Assembly: GCA_029264685.1 (NCBI GenBank)
Contig: JARHZW010000037.1
Location: 1-47,516 of the forward strand
DNA: 47,516 bases
Reading direction: 5' to 3'
Source: Candidatus Limivicinus sp.
GTDB taxonomy: Bacteria > Bacillota > Clostridia > Oscillospirales > Oscillospiraceae
Of the stretch, positions 7,828 through 15,359 are shown in pieces (positions within the stretch are counted from its first letter, which is position 1; each line of letters begins with the position of its first letter). The position numbers were made by a program, and so were the translations under genes. A model generated the notes under the pieces. It searched no databases. It had not been told where the DNA came from and worked only from the letters and a program-made list of their open reading frames with translations.

Positions 7828-9099
7828 TTAGTAGAGGATGATACCCATTACAACTGCGAACACAGTACCGAGCAGCCAGCCCACACCGGTGGTGAGGATG
7901 AGCTGAGGATATGCAGACTTGTGGTCCAGATCGCAGGCAGACATGGTCAGGCACATGGTACCGTTCCAGGGAGTGTTGCCGGCGGCAAGGATTGCAAAGC
8001 TTGCGATACGGTGCAGGATTTCGGGGTTGCAGCCCATCTCAAGGTAGGTAGGAGCGAGCAGGTTGTTAAGCAGAGCCTCTGCGCCGGAACCGGAAGAGCA
8101 CATGAAGGACAGCAGTCCGGAAGCCAGAGCCCAGGAAACAAGGGGAGAGCCCTGCAGATTGGTCACCATGTTGATAACAGAGGTGAAGAAGGGGGTGATT
8201 TTTGCAACGCTGCCAAGACCAACAGCAGGGCTGACGGTCATAACGGAGTTGATACCGCTCTGAGTACCGATGAGCAGGGGCTGGAGCTTGTTTTCAATAC
8301 GCTTCCAGAACAGGGCGTAAGTAGCAACGATACCGCAGACAACTGCAATCAGAACGTCCCACTTGAGGATGTTGAGAGTGATGATAATGATGATAAGGGG
8401 AAGAGTTGCAAGCAGGGGGTTAACGGTTTCTCTGCTTTCATTCTCTCTAAGAGTCTTTTCAACCTTCTCGGTCATAACAAAGCCTACGCCCTTCTTCATG
8501 TCTCTCTTGACAACCCAGATAAGGTAGAGGTTTGCGCTGACATACATAAGAATACTGCCCAGAACACTTACCAGAGGAGCGGCCATGGGAGTGGTTCCCA
8601 GAGCTTCCATGGGGATAAGGTTGCAGATTGCGGGGGAGCCGATAAGAGTGTTGGGGGAAAGGAAAGCACCTGCACCGATTGCGGCGGGAATAAGTCTTCT
8701 GGAGATGTTAGCTTCTTTGAACACAACCAGAGCGATGGGGTACATTGCAAAAACAATGACGAAGCAGGAGATACCGCCGTAGGTCAGAACGAAAGCTGCA
8801 AGGCTGACGCCCCAGATTGCGAACTTTGCGCCTACCTTGGTGGAAACCCATTTACCAAGGGAGTAGGCAGCGCCGGAAGCATCCATTGCGGAAGCGTAGA
8901 TGGCGCAGACAAGGAAGAGCAGGAACCAGGAGGAGATGAAGGAAGCAACTCCAACCATGAACTCGCCCTTCATTGTGTCAAGCAGGGGCAGACCGGAAAG
9001 CAGACACATTACGACTGTTGCGACAACGCCGGACAGTGCAAGGGGAACTTTCTTCCACACCAGCACGACCATCAAAGCAAAAGCGACTATAACGCCCAT
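7828..9099 (-). CDS. GntP-family organic-acid permease
   Basis: 423 aa with about 11-12 hydrophobic segments. Family marks include LTYGGISCFVIVFAMYPIA, the GSPAICNLIPMEALGTTPMAAP stretch and NPLLATLPLIIIIITLNIL, all typical of GntP-type permeases. Characterised relatives move gluconate, 3-hydroxybutyrate or D-serine; the substrate here is unknown. It is the last gene of a leftward operon behind an SDR and a DUF169 protein, suggesting that it imports a substrate or exports a product of this locus. AGAGAGG lies 10 nt before the ATG. Confidence 0.8.
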   Translation of the reverse strand: MGVIVAFALMVVLVWKKVPLALSGVVATVVMCLLSGLPLLDTMKGEFMVGVASFISSWFLLFLVCAIYASAMDASGAAYSLGKWVSTKVGAKFAIWGVSLAAFVLTYGGISCFVIVFAMYPIALVVFKEANISRRLIPAAIGAGAFLSPNTLIGSPAICNLIPMEALGTTPMAAPLVSVLGSILMYVSANLYLIWVVKRDMKKGVGFVMTEKVEKTLRENESRETVNPLLATLPLIIIIITLNILKWDVLIAVVCGIVATYALFWKRIENKLQPLLIGTQSGINSVMTVSPAVGLGSVAKITPFFTSVINMVTNLQGSPLVSWALASGLLSFMCSSGSGAEALLNNLLAPTYLEMGCNPEILHRIASFAILAAGNTPWNGTMCLTMSACDLDHKSAYPQLILTTGVGWLLGTVFAVVMGIILY

Positions 9100-9177
9100 T
9101 TTAATAAAACCTCTCTTTTTTCTCTTTTCTTTTATTCAAAAATAGACCTCTCATCTATTTTCTCCGGAATTTACCTG

Positions 9178-9921
9178 TCAGGGCAGGCTGAAACCGCCCT
9201 CTTCGTAAATAGTTTCGCCGGTGATGAAGGAAGCTTCATCGGAGGCGAGGAACAGAGCTACATTGACCATTTCCTCAATTTCTCCATATCTGCCAAAGGG
9301 CATTTTCTTGAGGAAGTTGGCGCTCCTTTCGGGGTCATTTATTGTTCCGGCAGCAATACGGGTTTTGGTTGTGCCGGGAGCAACGGAATTAACATGAATA
9401 CCGTACTGTGCAAGCTCAAGAGCCATAACCTGAGTGAGCATTTTAACGGCGGCTTTGGAAGGACCGTAAGGGGTAATGTTTGTAATGGTCTTTCTGGAGC
9501 TGTTGGAGCCGGTATTAACGATGTTGCCTTTAACGCCTTTCTCAACCATGGTTCTGGCAACGGCCTGAGCAACATAGAAGCAGCCGTCAAGGTTGGTAGC
9601 CATTACGTCACGCCAGCCCTCTTTTGTGCAGTCCAGAAAGCTCTGACGATGCACGATACCGGCGTTATTCATAAGAATGTCTATATGACCGTAGTGCTCA
9701 ATAACTTTTTTTACGCCTTCCTGCACCTGATCGTAGTCTCTTACATCGCAGGGAACACAGAGAACATCGGGATTTCCACCGAAAACCTCCTCCATGGTGT
9801 CTGCCTCAATGTCAAAGAGAGCCACTTTTGCGCCCTCGGTCAGGTAACGCTGGGCCATGCCTCTGCCTAAACCGTTGGCACCGCCGGTAATCAGGATAAT
9901 CTTGTTTTCAAATCTCAACAT
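9178..9921 (-). CDS. short-chain dehydrogenase/reductase, NAD-type
   Basis: 247 aa, a classical SDR. The dinucleotide motif TGGANGLGRG is at about residues 12-21, NNAG at about 88-91, catalytic Ser in NTGSNSS, and YxxxK as YGPSK. After beta-strand 2 the sequence is ALFDIEAD; an Asp here normally selects NAD(H) over NADP(H). BaiA-type hydroxysteroid dehydrogenases and many alcohol dehydrogenases share this plan. The likely role is reversible oxidation of a secondary alcohol on the pathway substrate. A TTGGAGG site precedes the ATG. It lies 35 nt after the DUF169 gene and is co-directional with it. Confidence 0.9.
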   Translation of the reverse strand: MLRFENKIILITGGANGLGRGMAQRYLTEGAKVALFDIEADTMEEVFGGNPDVLCVPCDVRDYDQVQEGVKKVIEHYGHIDILMNNAGIVHRQSFLDCTKEGWRDVMATNLDGCFYVAQAVARTMVEKGVKGNIVNTGSNSSRKTITNITPYGPSKAAVKMLTQVMALELAQYGIHVNSVAPGTTKTRIAAGTINDPERSANFLKKMPFGRYGEIEEMVNVALFLASDEASFITGETIYEEGGFSLP

Positions 9922-9956
9922 TTTGATGCCTCCAAATAATATTTATAATCTCAAAC

Positions 9957-10721
9957 TTATTCAGAAAAAGCGGATCTGAGCATACAGGTGGGGTTAAAGG
10001 GGTAGGTGGTGCCCACTTCCGTAAGCTTATCAATGCTGTCAAGGGCTTTGACAAGCTGTTCGGCTGTCATGGTCACCCGCACTTCTCCGTAACCCAGACC
10101 TCCGGTGGCTCTGTCACCACGGCAGCCCAGAGAAAGACCGATCTTGCCTTCCTTCAGAGTTCTCATCCAAGTGTCGGAGCAGTTGGACTCTCCTGAGAAG
10201 GTGAAATCTATCTTCTGGTAGTCGGCCTCAACATAGCCTGCCAGCAGATAGAAAGCGGCCTGAGTGGGGAGCTGAAGAGCTATAACGTCCGGTTCTTCCA
10301 CTTCACAGTCAGACAGATTGGAGCAGATAAGTCCTATATAAGGTACTTCAGGCAGCATTTTTACGTTTTCTGCCATATGCAGGATTGCGTCCTTCTGCTC
10401 AATATGCCATGCAAGGGGAGGGGTGTAAACAGAGCCGCCGTCCAAAAAGCGCTGCTCAAGAACCGGCCAGCAGCCGTTGTTCGTGGCACAGGAATAGCTT
10501 GAAAAGTGTTCGGTTGTTACGCCGAAGGTTCCCACAAAATGAGCAGCCATGCCTATTACTTTACAGGCGGTAGCCTTTCCGGAACAATACTCTACATTAT
10601 TAACTGCGTCGAATTCTTCCTGAGTGTGAATGAATTTCATAGCTACTGGATACTGCGTAGGTCTTAAAGCGAGCATAACTCTGTCGCAAAGTTCATGCCA
10701 TTGACTCTTCTGCATTTTCAT
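9957..10721 (-). CDS. DUF169 family protein
   Basis: 254 aa, soluble. It shows the DUF169 pattern: an N-terminal PTQYPVAMKF segment (here RPTQYPVAMKFI), a cysteine-containing region (YCSGKATACKVIG; SCATNNGCWP), the GYVEADYQKIDFTFSGES block and CRGDRATGGLGYGEVRV near the C-terminus. Function is unknown for the family; the many conserved cysteines suggest metal or cluster binding, which is inference. First gene of the leftward operon, immediately divergent from the OYE gene, so it is likely part of the same pathway. Confidence 0.75.
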   Translation of the reverse strand: MKMQKSQWHELCDRVMLALRPTQYPVAMKFIHTQEEFDAVNNVEYCSGKATACKVIGMAAHFVGTFGVTTEHFSSYSCATNNGCWPVLEQRFLDGGSVYTPPLAWHIEQKDAILHMAENVKMLPEVPYIGLICSNLSDCEVEEPDVIALQLPTQAAFYLLAGYVEADYQKIDFTFSGESNCSDTWMRTLKEGKIGLSLGCRGDRATGGLGYGEVRVTMTAEQLVKALDSIDKLTEVGTTYPFNPTCMLRSAFSE

Positions 10722-10741
10722 CTGTTCTCATGTCCTTTGAT

Positions 10742-10769
10742 ATAATATTAACGAGACACGCATCAACAA
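10742..10769 (-). promoter_or_regulatory. candidate promoter of the DUF169-SDR-GntP operon
   Basis: On the minus strand TTGTTG (10764-10769), a 16-bp spacer and TATTAT (10742-10747). The start site would lie only about 13 nt before the ATG, with AAGGA between. Confidence 0.5.
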
Positions 10770-10797
10770 TAAATGTAACTGTTTAGATTTTAACATT

Positions 10798-10872
10798 CTT
10801 TTTTCAAAAGGCAATATCGCACTTTTTAGTTAGTGGTTACTTAACAGTGCGTAGTTGCCTTTTTTGAAAAAG
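10798..10872. promoter_or_regulatory. large inverted repeat between divergent promoters, candidate HxlR operator
   Basis: The arms pair over about 25 bp with few mismatches. From the outside in: CTTTTTTCAAAAGGCAA (10798-10814) with TTGCCTTTTTTGAAAAAG (10855-10872), then CGCACT (10818-10823) with AGTGCG (10846-10851). The minus strand inside the left arm reads ACTAACTAAAAAGTGC. This matches 13 of 16 bases of ACTTACTATTAAGTGC in the other control region at 14771. It lies between the candidate leftward -35 (10764) and rightward -35 (10916), where a repressor could control both operons. It could alternatively be a mobile palindromic element. Confidence 0.55.
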
Positions 10873-10915
10873 TGTGCGACAATAAATTAACAATAAATGT
10901 ACCAAGCAAACAAAG

Positions 10916-10944
10916 TTGGCATTTTTACATATAAAATACATAGT
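10916..10944 (+). promoter_or_regulatory. candidate promoter of the OYE-EthD operon
   Basis: TTGGCA (10916-10921), a 17-bp spacer and CATAGT (10939-10944, four of six matches to TATAAT). Predicted leader of about 60 nt to the ATG at 11012. Confidence 0.45.
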
Positions 10945-11011
10945 GAAATGCGGACACACATCAATTTTAAGCACAATTCAGACCAAAACAACTTGGAGGT
11001 AGAAAGAAGTA

Positions 11012-12940
11012 ATGCAGTTAAATAAGACTTTTGAACCCGGTAAAATCGGTAATCTTACTATTAAAAACAGACTTGTGGTCAGCGCAATGTCCTCCCACAT
11101 GGGTAATCCTGACGGTACCCCCAACGAGCAGGTTTACGCATATCTGGAAGCAAAAGCCAAGGGCGGCTGGGGTCTTATATTTACTGAAGACCTGGGTGTT
11201 ACCGTTGACGCAGGCAGCGACAATGTTGTCGGTTCTCTCTGGAATGACGACCAGATCCCCGGATGGGCCGAGGCTGTCAGAAGAGTTCACGCAGCAGGCG
11301 GCCTGATGGGCGCTCAGATTTACCACGCAGGCAGAGAAAGATACCTGCACGCATATAACACTCATCCCGTAGCTCCCTCTGCTCTCAAAGAGCCTGCAAT
11401 CCCCTATGTCCCCAAAGCTCTCACCGTTGAAGAAATTCACGAGCTGGTTGAGGCTTTCGGCCAGTGCGCACGCAGAGTTAAGGAATGCGGCTTTGACTGC
11501 GTCGAGATCCACGGTGCTCACGGCTACCTTATAAACCAGTTCATGTCTCCCTTCGCAAATAAGCGTACCGACGAGTACGGCGGCACTCTCAACAACCGTA
11601 TGCGCTTCCCCCTGGAGGTAGTGGCTGCTGTCAGAGCTGCTGTAGGCGAGGACTTCCCCGTAATATTCAGATTTAATACCTGCGACTATGTAGACGGCGG
11701 TATTGAAGTTCCCGAAGCAACCGTTATGGCAAAAATGCTGGAGGAGGCAGGCGTAGACGCCCTGCACTGCACTCAGGGCATGATGTCCTCCAAGCAGACC
11801 ATCATTCCTCCCGGCTTTATTTCCAGCATGAAGTTCTCCGAAAATGCAGCTGCCATAAAGGCTGCCGTAAATATTCCCACCATCGCCGTGGGTCGTTACA
11901 ACGACATTTACATGACCGAGTCCATGCTCAGAGACAACAAGGCCGACTTCATTGTTATGGCAAGAGCTTCTCTGGCTGACCCCGAACTGCCCAACAAGGC
12001 AAAGGCCGGAAGAATTGACGATATTATCCACTGCATCGGCTGTGACCAGGGCTGCACCGGTGAAACCGCTGCAAGAAACAGAATCAGCTGCATTGCAAAC
12101 CCCCATACCTGCCGTGAGACCGTTTACGATCTCTCCAAGGTTGAAAATCCCAAGAAGGTGTTCATTGCCGGTGCCGGCGTTGCAGGACTTTCCGCAATGC
12201 AGGGCGCTGCCGAGAGAGGCCACAAGGTAACAATTTTCGAGTCCACCGATGAGCTGGGCGGACAGTGGCTGGCCGCTATGACACCTCCCGGAAAGACCGA
12301 TTACGCTTCCATCATCGTGACCTACAGACGTCTCATCAAGGAGTACGGTGTTGAGGTTCGCCTGAACACTCCTCTCACCAAGGAGATCGTTGAAGCCGAG
12401 AAGCCCGACGCAGTTATCGTTGCGACCGGCAGCAACCCCATGTTCCTGCCCATCCCCGGCCTTGACAACAGAGAGTTTGTAAAGACTGCTGTTGAGGTTC
12501 TCCGTGGCAAGACTGCCTACGGCAAGAATGTTGTTGTTGCAGGCGGCGGTATGACCGGCGCTGAGACCGCAGTGTTCCTTGCAAACCAGGGTTCCAAGGT
12601 TACTATTATCGAGATGGCTCCCGAAATCATCACCGACGCTGTTGCACAGCCCAAGGCCTGCCTCTTCGAGGACATTAAGAAGTACGGCATTAAGGTTTAC
12701 ACCAACACCAAGCTCACCAAGGTAGGCGACGGCACCGTATACGCAGAAGAGTACGGCGAACCCATCGAATTTAAGCACATTGATATGCTTGTCAACGCTA
12801 TGGGCGTCAGAACCAACAACACTCTGGCAGCTGAGCTGGCTGACTGCGGCTGCAAGGTAGTATCCGTTGGCGATGCAAGCACTGCAAAGAACGGCTACAA
12901 GAATAATCGTGAAGGCTTTGATGCCGGTAACAGCATCTGA
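11012..12940 (+). CDS. OYE-family iron-sulfur flavoenzyme (FadH/BaiCD-like enoate reductase)
   Basis: 642 aa, close to BaiCD (639), BaiH and 2,4-dienoyl-CoA reductase FadH. Residues 1-370 form the FMN-binding TIM barrel (NLTIKNRLVVSAMSSH; HGAHGYLINQFMSPFANKRT; DEYGGTLNNR). Cys341, Cys344, Cys348 and Cys360 give the CxxCxxxC-x11-C 4Fe-4S motif. GAGVAGLSAMQGAAERGH (about 385-402) binds FAD, and GGGMTGAETAVFLANQG the NAD(P)H domain. Family chemistry is NAD(P)H-dependent reduction of a C=C conjugated to a carbonyl. Relatives act on bile-acid enones, daidzein, flavonoids or dienoyl-CoA; the substrate here is unknown. Strong preference for C-ending and AAG codons suggests high expression. The EthD gene follows after 46 nt. 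Confidence 0.9.
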   Translation: MQLNKTFEPGKIGNLTIKNRLVVSAMSSHMGNPDGTPNEQVYAYLEAKAKGGWGLIFTEDLGVTVDAGSDNVVGSLWNDDQIPGWAEAVRRVHAAGGLMGAQIYHAGRERYLHAYNTHPVAPSALKEPAIPYVPKALTVEEIHELVEAFGQCARRVKECGFDCVEIHGAHGYLINQFMSPFANKRTDEYGGTLNNRMRFPLEVVAAVRAAVGEDFPVIFRFNTCDYVDGGIEVPEATVMAKMLEEAGVDALHCTQGMMSSKQTIIPPGFISSMKFSENAAAIKAAVNIPTIAVGRYNDIYMTESMLRDNKADFIVMARASLADPELPNKAKAGRIDDIIHCIGCDQGCTGETAARNRISCIANPHTCRETVYDLSKVENPKKVFIAGAGVAGLSAMQGAAERGHKVTIFESTDELGGQWLAAMTPPGKTDYASIIVTYRRLIKEYGVEVRLNTPLTKEIVEAEKPDAVIVATGSNPMFLPIPGLDNREFVKTAVEVLRGKTAYGKNVVVAGGGMTGAETAVFLANQGSKVTIIEMAPEIITDAVAQPKACLFEDIKKYGIKVYTNTKLTKVGDGTVYAEEYGEPIEFKHIDMLVNAMGVRTNNTLAAELADCGCKVVSVGDASTAKNGYKNNREGFDAGNSI

Positions 12941-12986
12941 TCCTTCGCTGTAATAAAATAAAAAATTAATACAGGAGGAAAAAATC

Positions 12987-13676
12987 ATGATCAGCAGATT
13001 TGAATTACTGAACAAGAACGATGATTTGAGCATGGACGAGTTTAAAGCAAAGTGGCACGAGCACGCAGCCGTCGAAATGAAGACTGCCAACCTTAAAGAG
13101 CTTAACCACACCTATATTACCGACCACAATCAGGATCATCCTCTGGGACGTGGCCCTGTTGAGGTAGACGGATACACCGAGCGTGTATTCGACGACATGT
13201 ATGAAATGGAGCAGGGCGTAGCTTCCGTGGCAGACGAGCTTGCCGAGAGCCTGAAGTCCTTCGCTTCCGGAAACAAAGTTCTGGTTTGCGCCAAGAAGTT
13301 TGACACTGTAGTTCCCGAAGAGCTGAAGGGACAGAAGCTCATTAAGCGTATGTCCTTCCTTGGCTTAAAAGAGGGCGTAACCATGGCTCAGTTCCAGCAC
13401 GAGTGGTGGGGACTTCATTCCGAGCTGGTTCGCAAAATGCCCGGCTATGTTGGCTATGCTCAGAACCTTGTAATCGACCGCCTTGTTGACGGCAAGCGTG
13501 TACCTTACTCCGAGCTGCCCGTTGCAGGCGTCGTTGAGTTCTGGTATAAGGACGAAGAGGGCTTCAAGGCCTGCTTTGCTGGAGAAGAGTTCAAGACTAC
13601 TGCTGCTCATGGCTGCACCTTCCTGGGAAGTGTCACCACCAATATGGGCGGAGAGGAAAATTTTGAAGTTAAGTAA
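12987..13676 (+). CDS. tandem EthD-domain protein
   Basis: 229 aa with two copies of a dimeric alpha/beta-barrel EthD-type unit. Copy 1 begins at FELLNKNDDLSMDEFKAKWHEH, and copy 2 at about residue 115 with MSFLGLKEGVTMAQFQHEWWGLHSEL. Both end in an aromatic-rich strand. EthD-like proteins occur in degradation operons and polyketide cyclases; the fold is that of Dabb/ABM monooxygenases. No catalytic assignment can be made. AGGAGG is 7 nt upstream of the ATG, and the gene is co-transcribed with the OYE gene. Its role, perhaps a cyclase, isomerase, dehydratase or carrier for an unstable intermediate, is inference. Confidence 0.75.
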   Translation: MISRFELLNKNDDLSMDEFKAKWHEHAAVEMKTANLKELNHTYITDHNQDHPLGRGPVEVDGYTERVFDDMYEMEQGVASVADELAESLKSFASGNKVLVCAKKFDTVVPEELKGQKLIKRMSFLGLKEGVTMAQFQHEWWGLHSELVRKMPGYVGYAQNLVIDRLVDGKRVPYSELPVAGVVEFWYKDEEGFKACFAGEEFKTTAAHGCTFLGSVTTNMGGEENFEVK

Positions 13677-13726
13677 CAGGCTTAACAGTCCTGTTGCTTA
13701 AAGCTTAATATAGACTTACGCTCCTT

Positions 13727-13810
13727 AATATTTTCCCGAACGGAGTCGGAGGCGTATGCCTTCGGCTCTGTAGGGAAAGTATGCAGATGGTGTATACATT
13801 ATAATGTATA
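13727..13810. repeat. imperfect long hairpin followed by an 18-bp perfect palindrome
   Basis: Segments AATATTTTCCC (13727-13737) and GGGAAAGTAT (13773-13782) pair around an inner imperfect stem AGTCGGAGGC / GCCTTCGGCT. Then TATACATTATAATGTATA (13793-13810) is a perfect palindrome. It sits in the convergent gap between the EthD and HxlR genes. No gene is visible here. Confidence 0.5.
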
Positions 13811-13863
13811 GAAAAGCGTGAAAAAAGCGAGCCGGTCAGTGCCGACTCGCCGTTTGTGCGCCT

Positions 13864-13892
13864 GAAGCCCGGTGAAATGCCGGGCGTTTTTT
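13864..13892 (+). terminator. terminator of the OYE-EthD operon
   Basis: GCCCGG (13867-13872) pairs with CCGGGC (13880-13885), followed by GTTTTTT that runs into the stop codon of the convergent HxlR gene. A weaker hairpin, GCGAGCCGG (13827-13835) with CCGACTCGC (13842-13850), lies just before. Confidence 0.8.
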
Positions 13893-14337
13893 AATATTTA
13901 AAATCAATTTTAATGCTTTTGTTCAGTTGACTGCTTTCGTATCCGTAGGAAATTACATCCTCGGTGATAAGACCCTGAGATTTCTCAAGCATTAAATCAG
14001 GATTAAAGCCTTTTCCGAAAACCATTCCCCAGTCTCTCAGATACAAAATCACAGGCATAAGCATTTTTCCGGCCTCGGTAAGAGTGTACTCAACACGCAG
14101 CGGTTTTTCGTCAAACTCCTCACGGATAACGATCCCGTCATCCTCCAGTTCTCTAAGCTGCTGGGAAAACATTTTGTGTGAAATATCCCATGGAATACAG
14201 CGTTTCAGTTCTCCGTAACGGCAGGTGTTTGGGAGAGCTGCACCCAGATACCAGATTATAAAACATTTCCATTTACCGCTGATTGCACACATTGCAAACT
14301 TCAGGCTGCATTTCTTCTCTTTTCCATCATAATACAT
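13891..14337 (-). CDS. HxlR/DUF24-family transcriptional regulator
   Basis: 148 aa from ATG 14337 (AAGAAGG 7 nt upstream); a longer frame adds 14 residues without ribosome-site support. The N-terminus CSLKFAMCAISGKWKCFIIWYL is the HxlR hallmark (Cys, then GKWK), followed by a winged helix (YGELKRCIPWDISHKMFSQQLRELEDDGIV) and the wing EEFDEKPLRVEYTLTEAGK. DUF24 regulators often sense electrophiles, quinones or aldehydes through an N-terminal cysteine; Cys9 and Cys16 are candidates here. It sits between the two plus-strand operons, and shared motifs at 10798-10872 and 14756-14792 make it the probable local regulator. Confidence 0.9.
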   Translation of the reverse strand: MYYDGKEKKCSLKFAMCAISGKWKCFIIWYLGAALPNTCRYGELKRCIPWDISHKMFSQQLRELEDDGIVIREEFDEKPLRVEYTLTEAGKMLMPVILYLRDWGMVFGKGFNPDLMLEKSQGLITEDVISYGYESSQLNKSIKIDFKY

Positions 14338-14856
14338 CTTGAAGCCTTCTTTCATAAAATTCAGATTGAGTATAAACATATCATATAAGATTGTTTAAAT
14401 CAAGAGCAAGAATATGAAAGATATAATTCTCCGCAAAAATCAGCATATTATCAAAAAACTATAAAATTAAAATGGGACAACAGACAATAAAATTATAAAA
14501 TAAAACAATAAAACTGCCAAAAAAACTTTAATGACCGGGGAAACTCAGAAATTTTCATCTGAATGCGGAAAAGAAAAACCGCATAATTTCCAGAAAATAG
14601 GAAACGCTTAACGGAAAAACTTACATAATAATTTAACAATGAGGCAGTAAAGACAATATATCTAAAGTTAGAATATTGCCGTATATAATAGAAAAACAGG
14701 GAATAATAATCCCTTGTATTTTATAAAAAAGATTGTCACCTTTTTGCCAAACACCTACTTTAATGTGCGTACTTACTATTAAGTGCATACTTTACAAAAT
14801 GTCTAAATTGTCTTTAAATTAACATACAGAAAAAACAGATAAATTAGGAGGACATG
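14338..14856. other. AT-rich divergent control region, no gene
   Basis: About 520 nt separate the HxlR gene from the BaiE-like gene. It is very AT-rich with no credible open frame. It holds the tandem operator-like repeats near its right end and must also contain the HxlR promoter, which I could not place with confidence. Confidence 0.5.
14756..14792. promoter_or_regulatory. tandem operator-like repeats upstream of the BaiE-like gene
   Basis: Two 18-bp direct units, TACTTTAATGTGCGTACT (14756-14773) and TACTATTAAGTGCATACT (14774-14791), agree at 14 of 18 positions. The second contains the inverted repeat ACTTA-CTAT-TAAGT. A possible -35, TTGTCA (14733-14738), lies 17 bp before the first unit, so a bound protein would cover the -10. 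The same core recurs in the 10.8-kb divergent region. Confidence 0.6.
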
Positions 14857-15348
14857 ATGGCTACTTTAGAAGAGTTGGAGAGAAGAATTCAGATACAGGA
14901 GGACATCCGTGCTATTGAGCGGCTTCAGGCAGATTACTGGGATTGTCTGGATAAAAAGGACTGGGAAGGTCTGCGCCGCTGCTTTACCGATGACTTCGTG
15001 TTTAATAATAACACAACCGGCGGACGCTATGTGGGCGGAGACGGTATGCTGGAGACAATGAAGGGCAAGTTTACCGAGAATGTGACTTCCAGCCATCACG
15101 GCCATCACCACTGGACCGAGATAACAGGAGAAAACACCGCAATCGGCCACTGGGCACTTGAAGATGATCTGTACGATGCAGTAAACGGCGGAGAGTTCGT
15201 GGGAAGAGCTCATTACGACAACAAATATGTGAAAATTGACGGCCGTTGGTACTGCTGCGAAATGTCTCTTACCTATCTCAGAGGTGAAGGCAGCCTGAAA
15301 AAGAGATACACAGATGTTGCAAACGCATACAAAGTATTTATGATGTGA
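14857..15348 (+). CDS. SnoaL-like dehydratase, BaiE (bile-acid 7-alpha-dehydratase) type
   Basis: 163 aa (BaiE is about 166). The second of two adjacent ATGs is chosen because AGGAGG (14846-14851) is only 2 nt from the first and 5 nt from the second. The N-terminal helix IRAIERLQADYWDCLDKKDW aligns with BaiE, placing Tyr27, Asp32 and His80 (in SSHHGHHHWTEI) on BaiE Tyr30, Asp35 and His83 with a constant offset of three. HWALEDDL and YDNKYVKIDGRWYC also match. BaiE abstracts a proton next to an enone and eliminates a hydroxyl. The alignment is from memory of BaiE; the substrate here may be quite different. First gene of the dehydratase-SDR-TRAP operon. Confidence 0.8.
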   Translation: MATLEELERRIQIQEDIRAIERLQADYWDCLDKKDWEGLRRCFTDDFVFNNNTTGGRYVGGDGMLETMKGKFTENVTSSHHGHHHWTEITGENTAIGHWALEDDLYDAVNGGEFVGRAHYDNKYVKIDGRWYCCEMSLTYLRGEGSLKKRYTDVANAYKVFMM

Positions 15349-15359
15349 GAGGTATACAA

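Noticed and set aside
7921..9870. A 649-residue open frame on the plus strand opposite the GntP permease and SDR
   Set aside because: It runs across two real minus-strand genes and their gap, is Gly/Asn/Ser-rich with no domain, and has no promoter.
11018..13111. A 697-residue open frame on the minus strand opposite the OYE gene
   Set aside because: It mirrors a clear flavoenzyme with intact motifs, has no family features, and arises from the strong codon bias of the sense gene.
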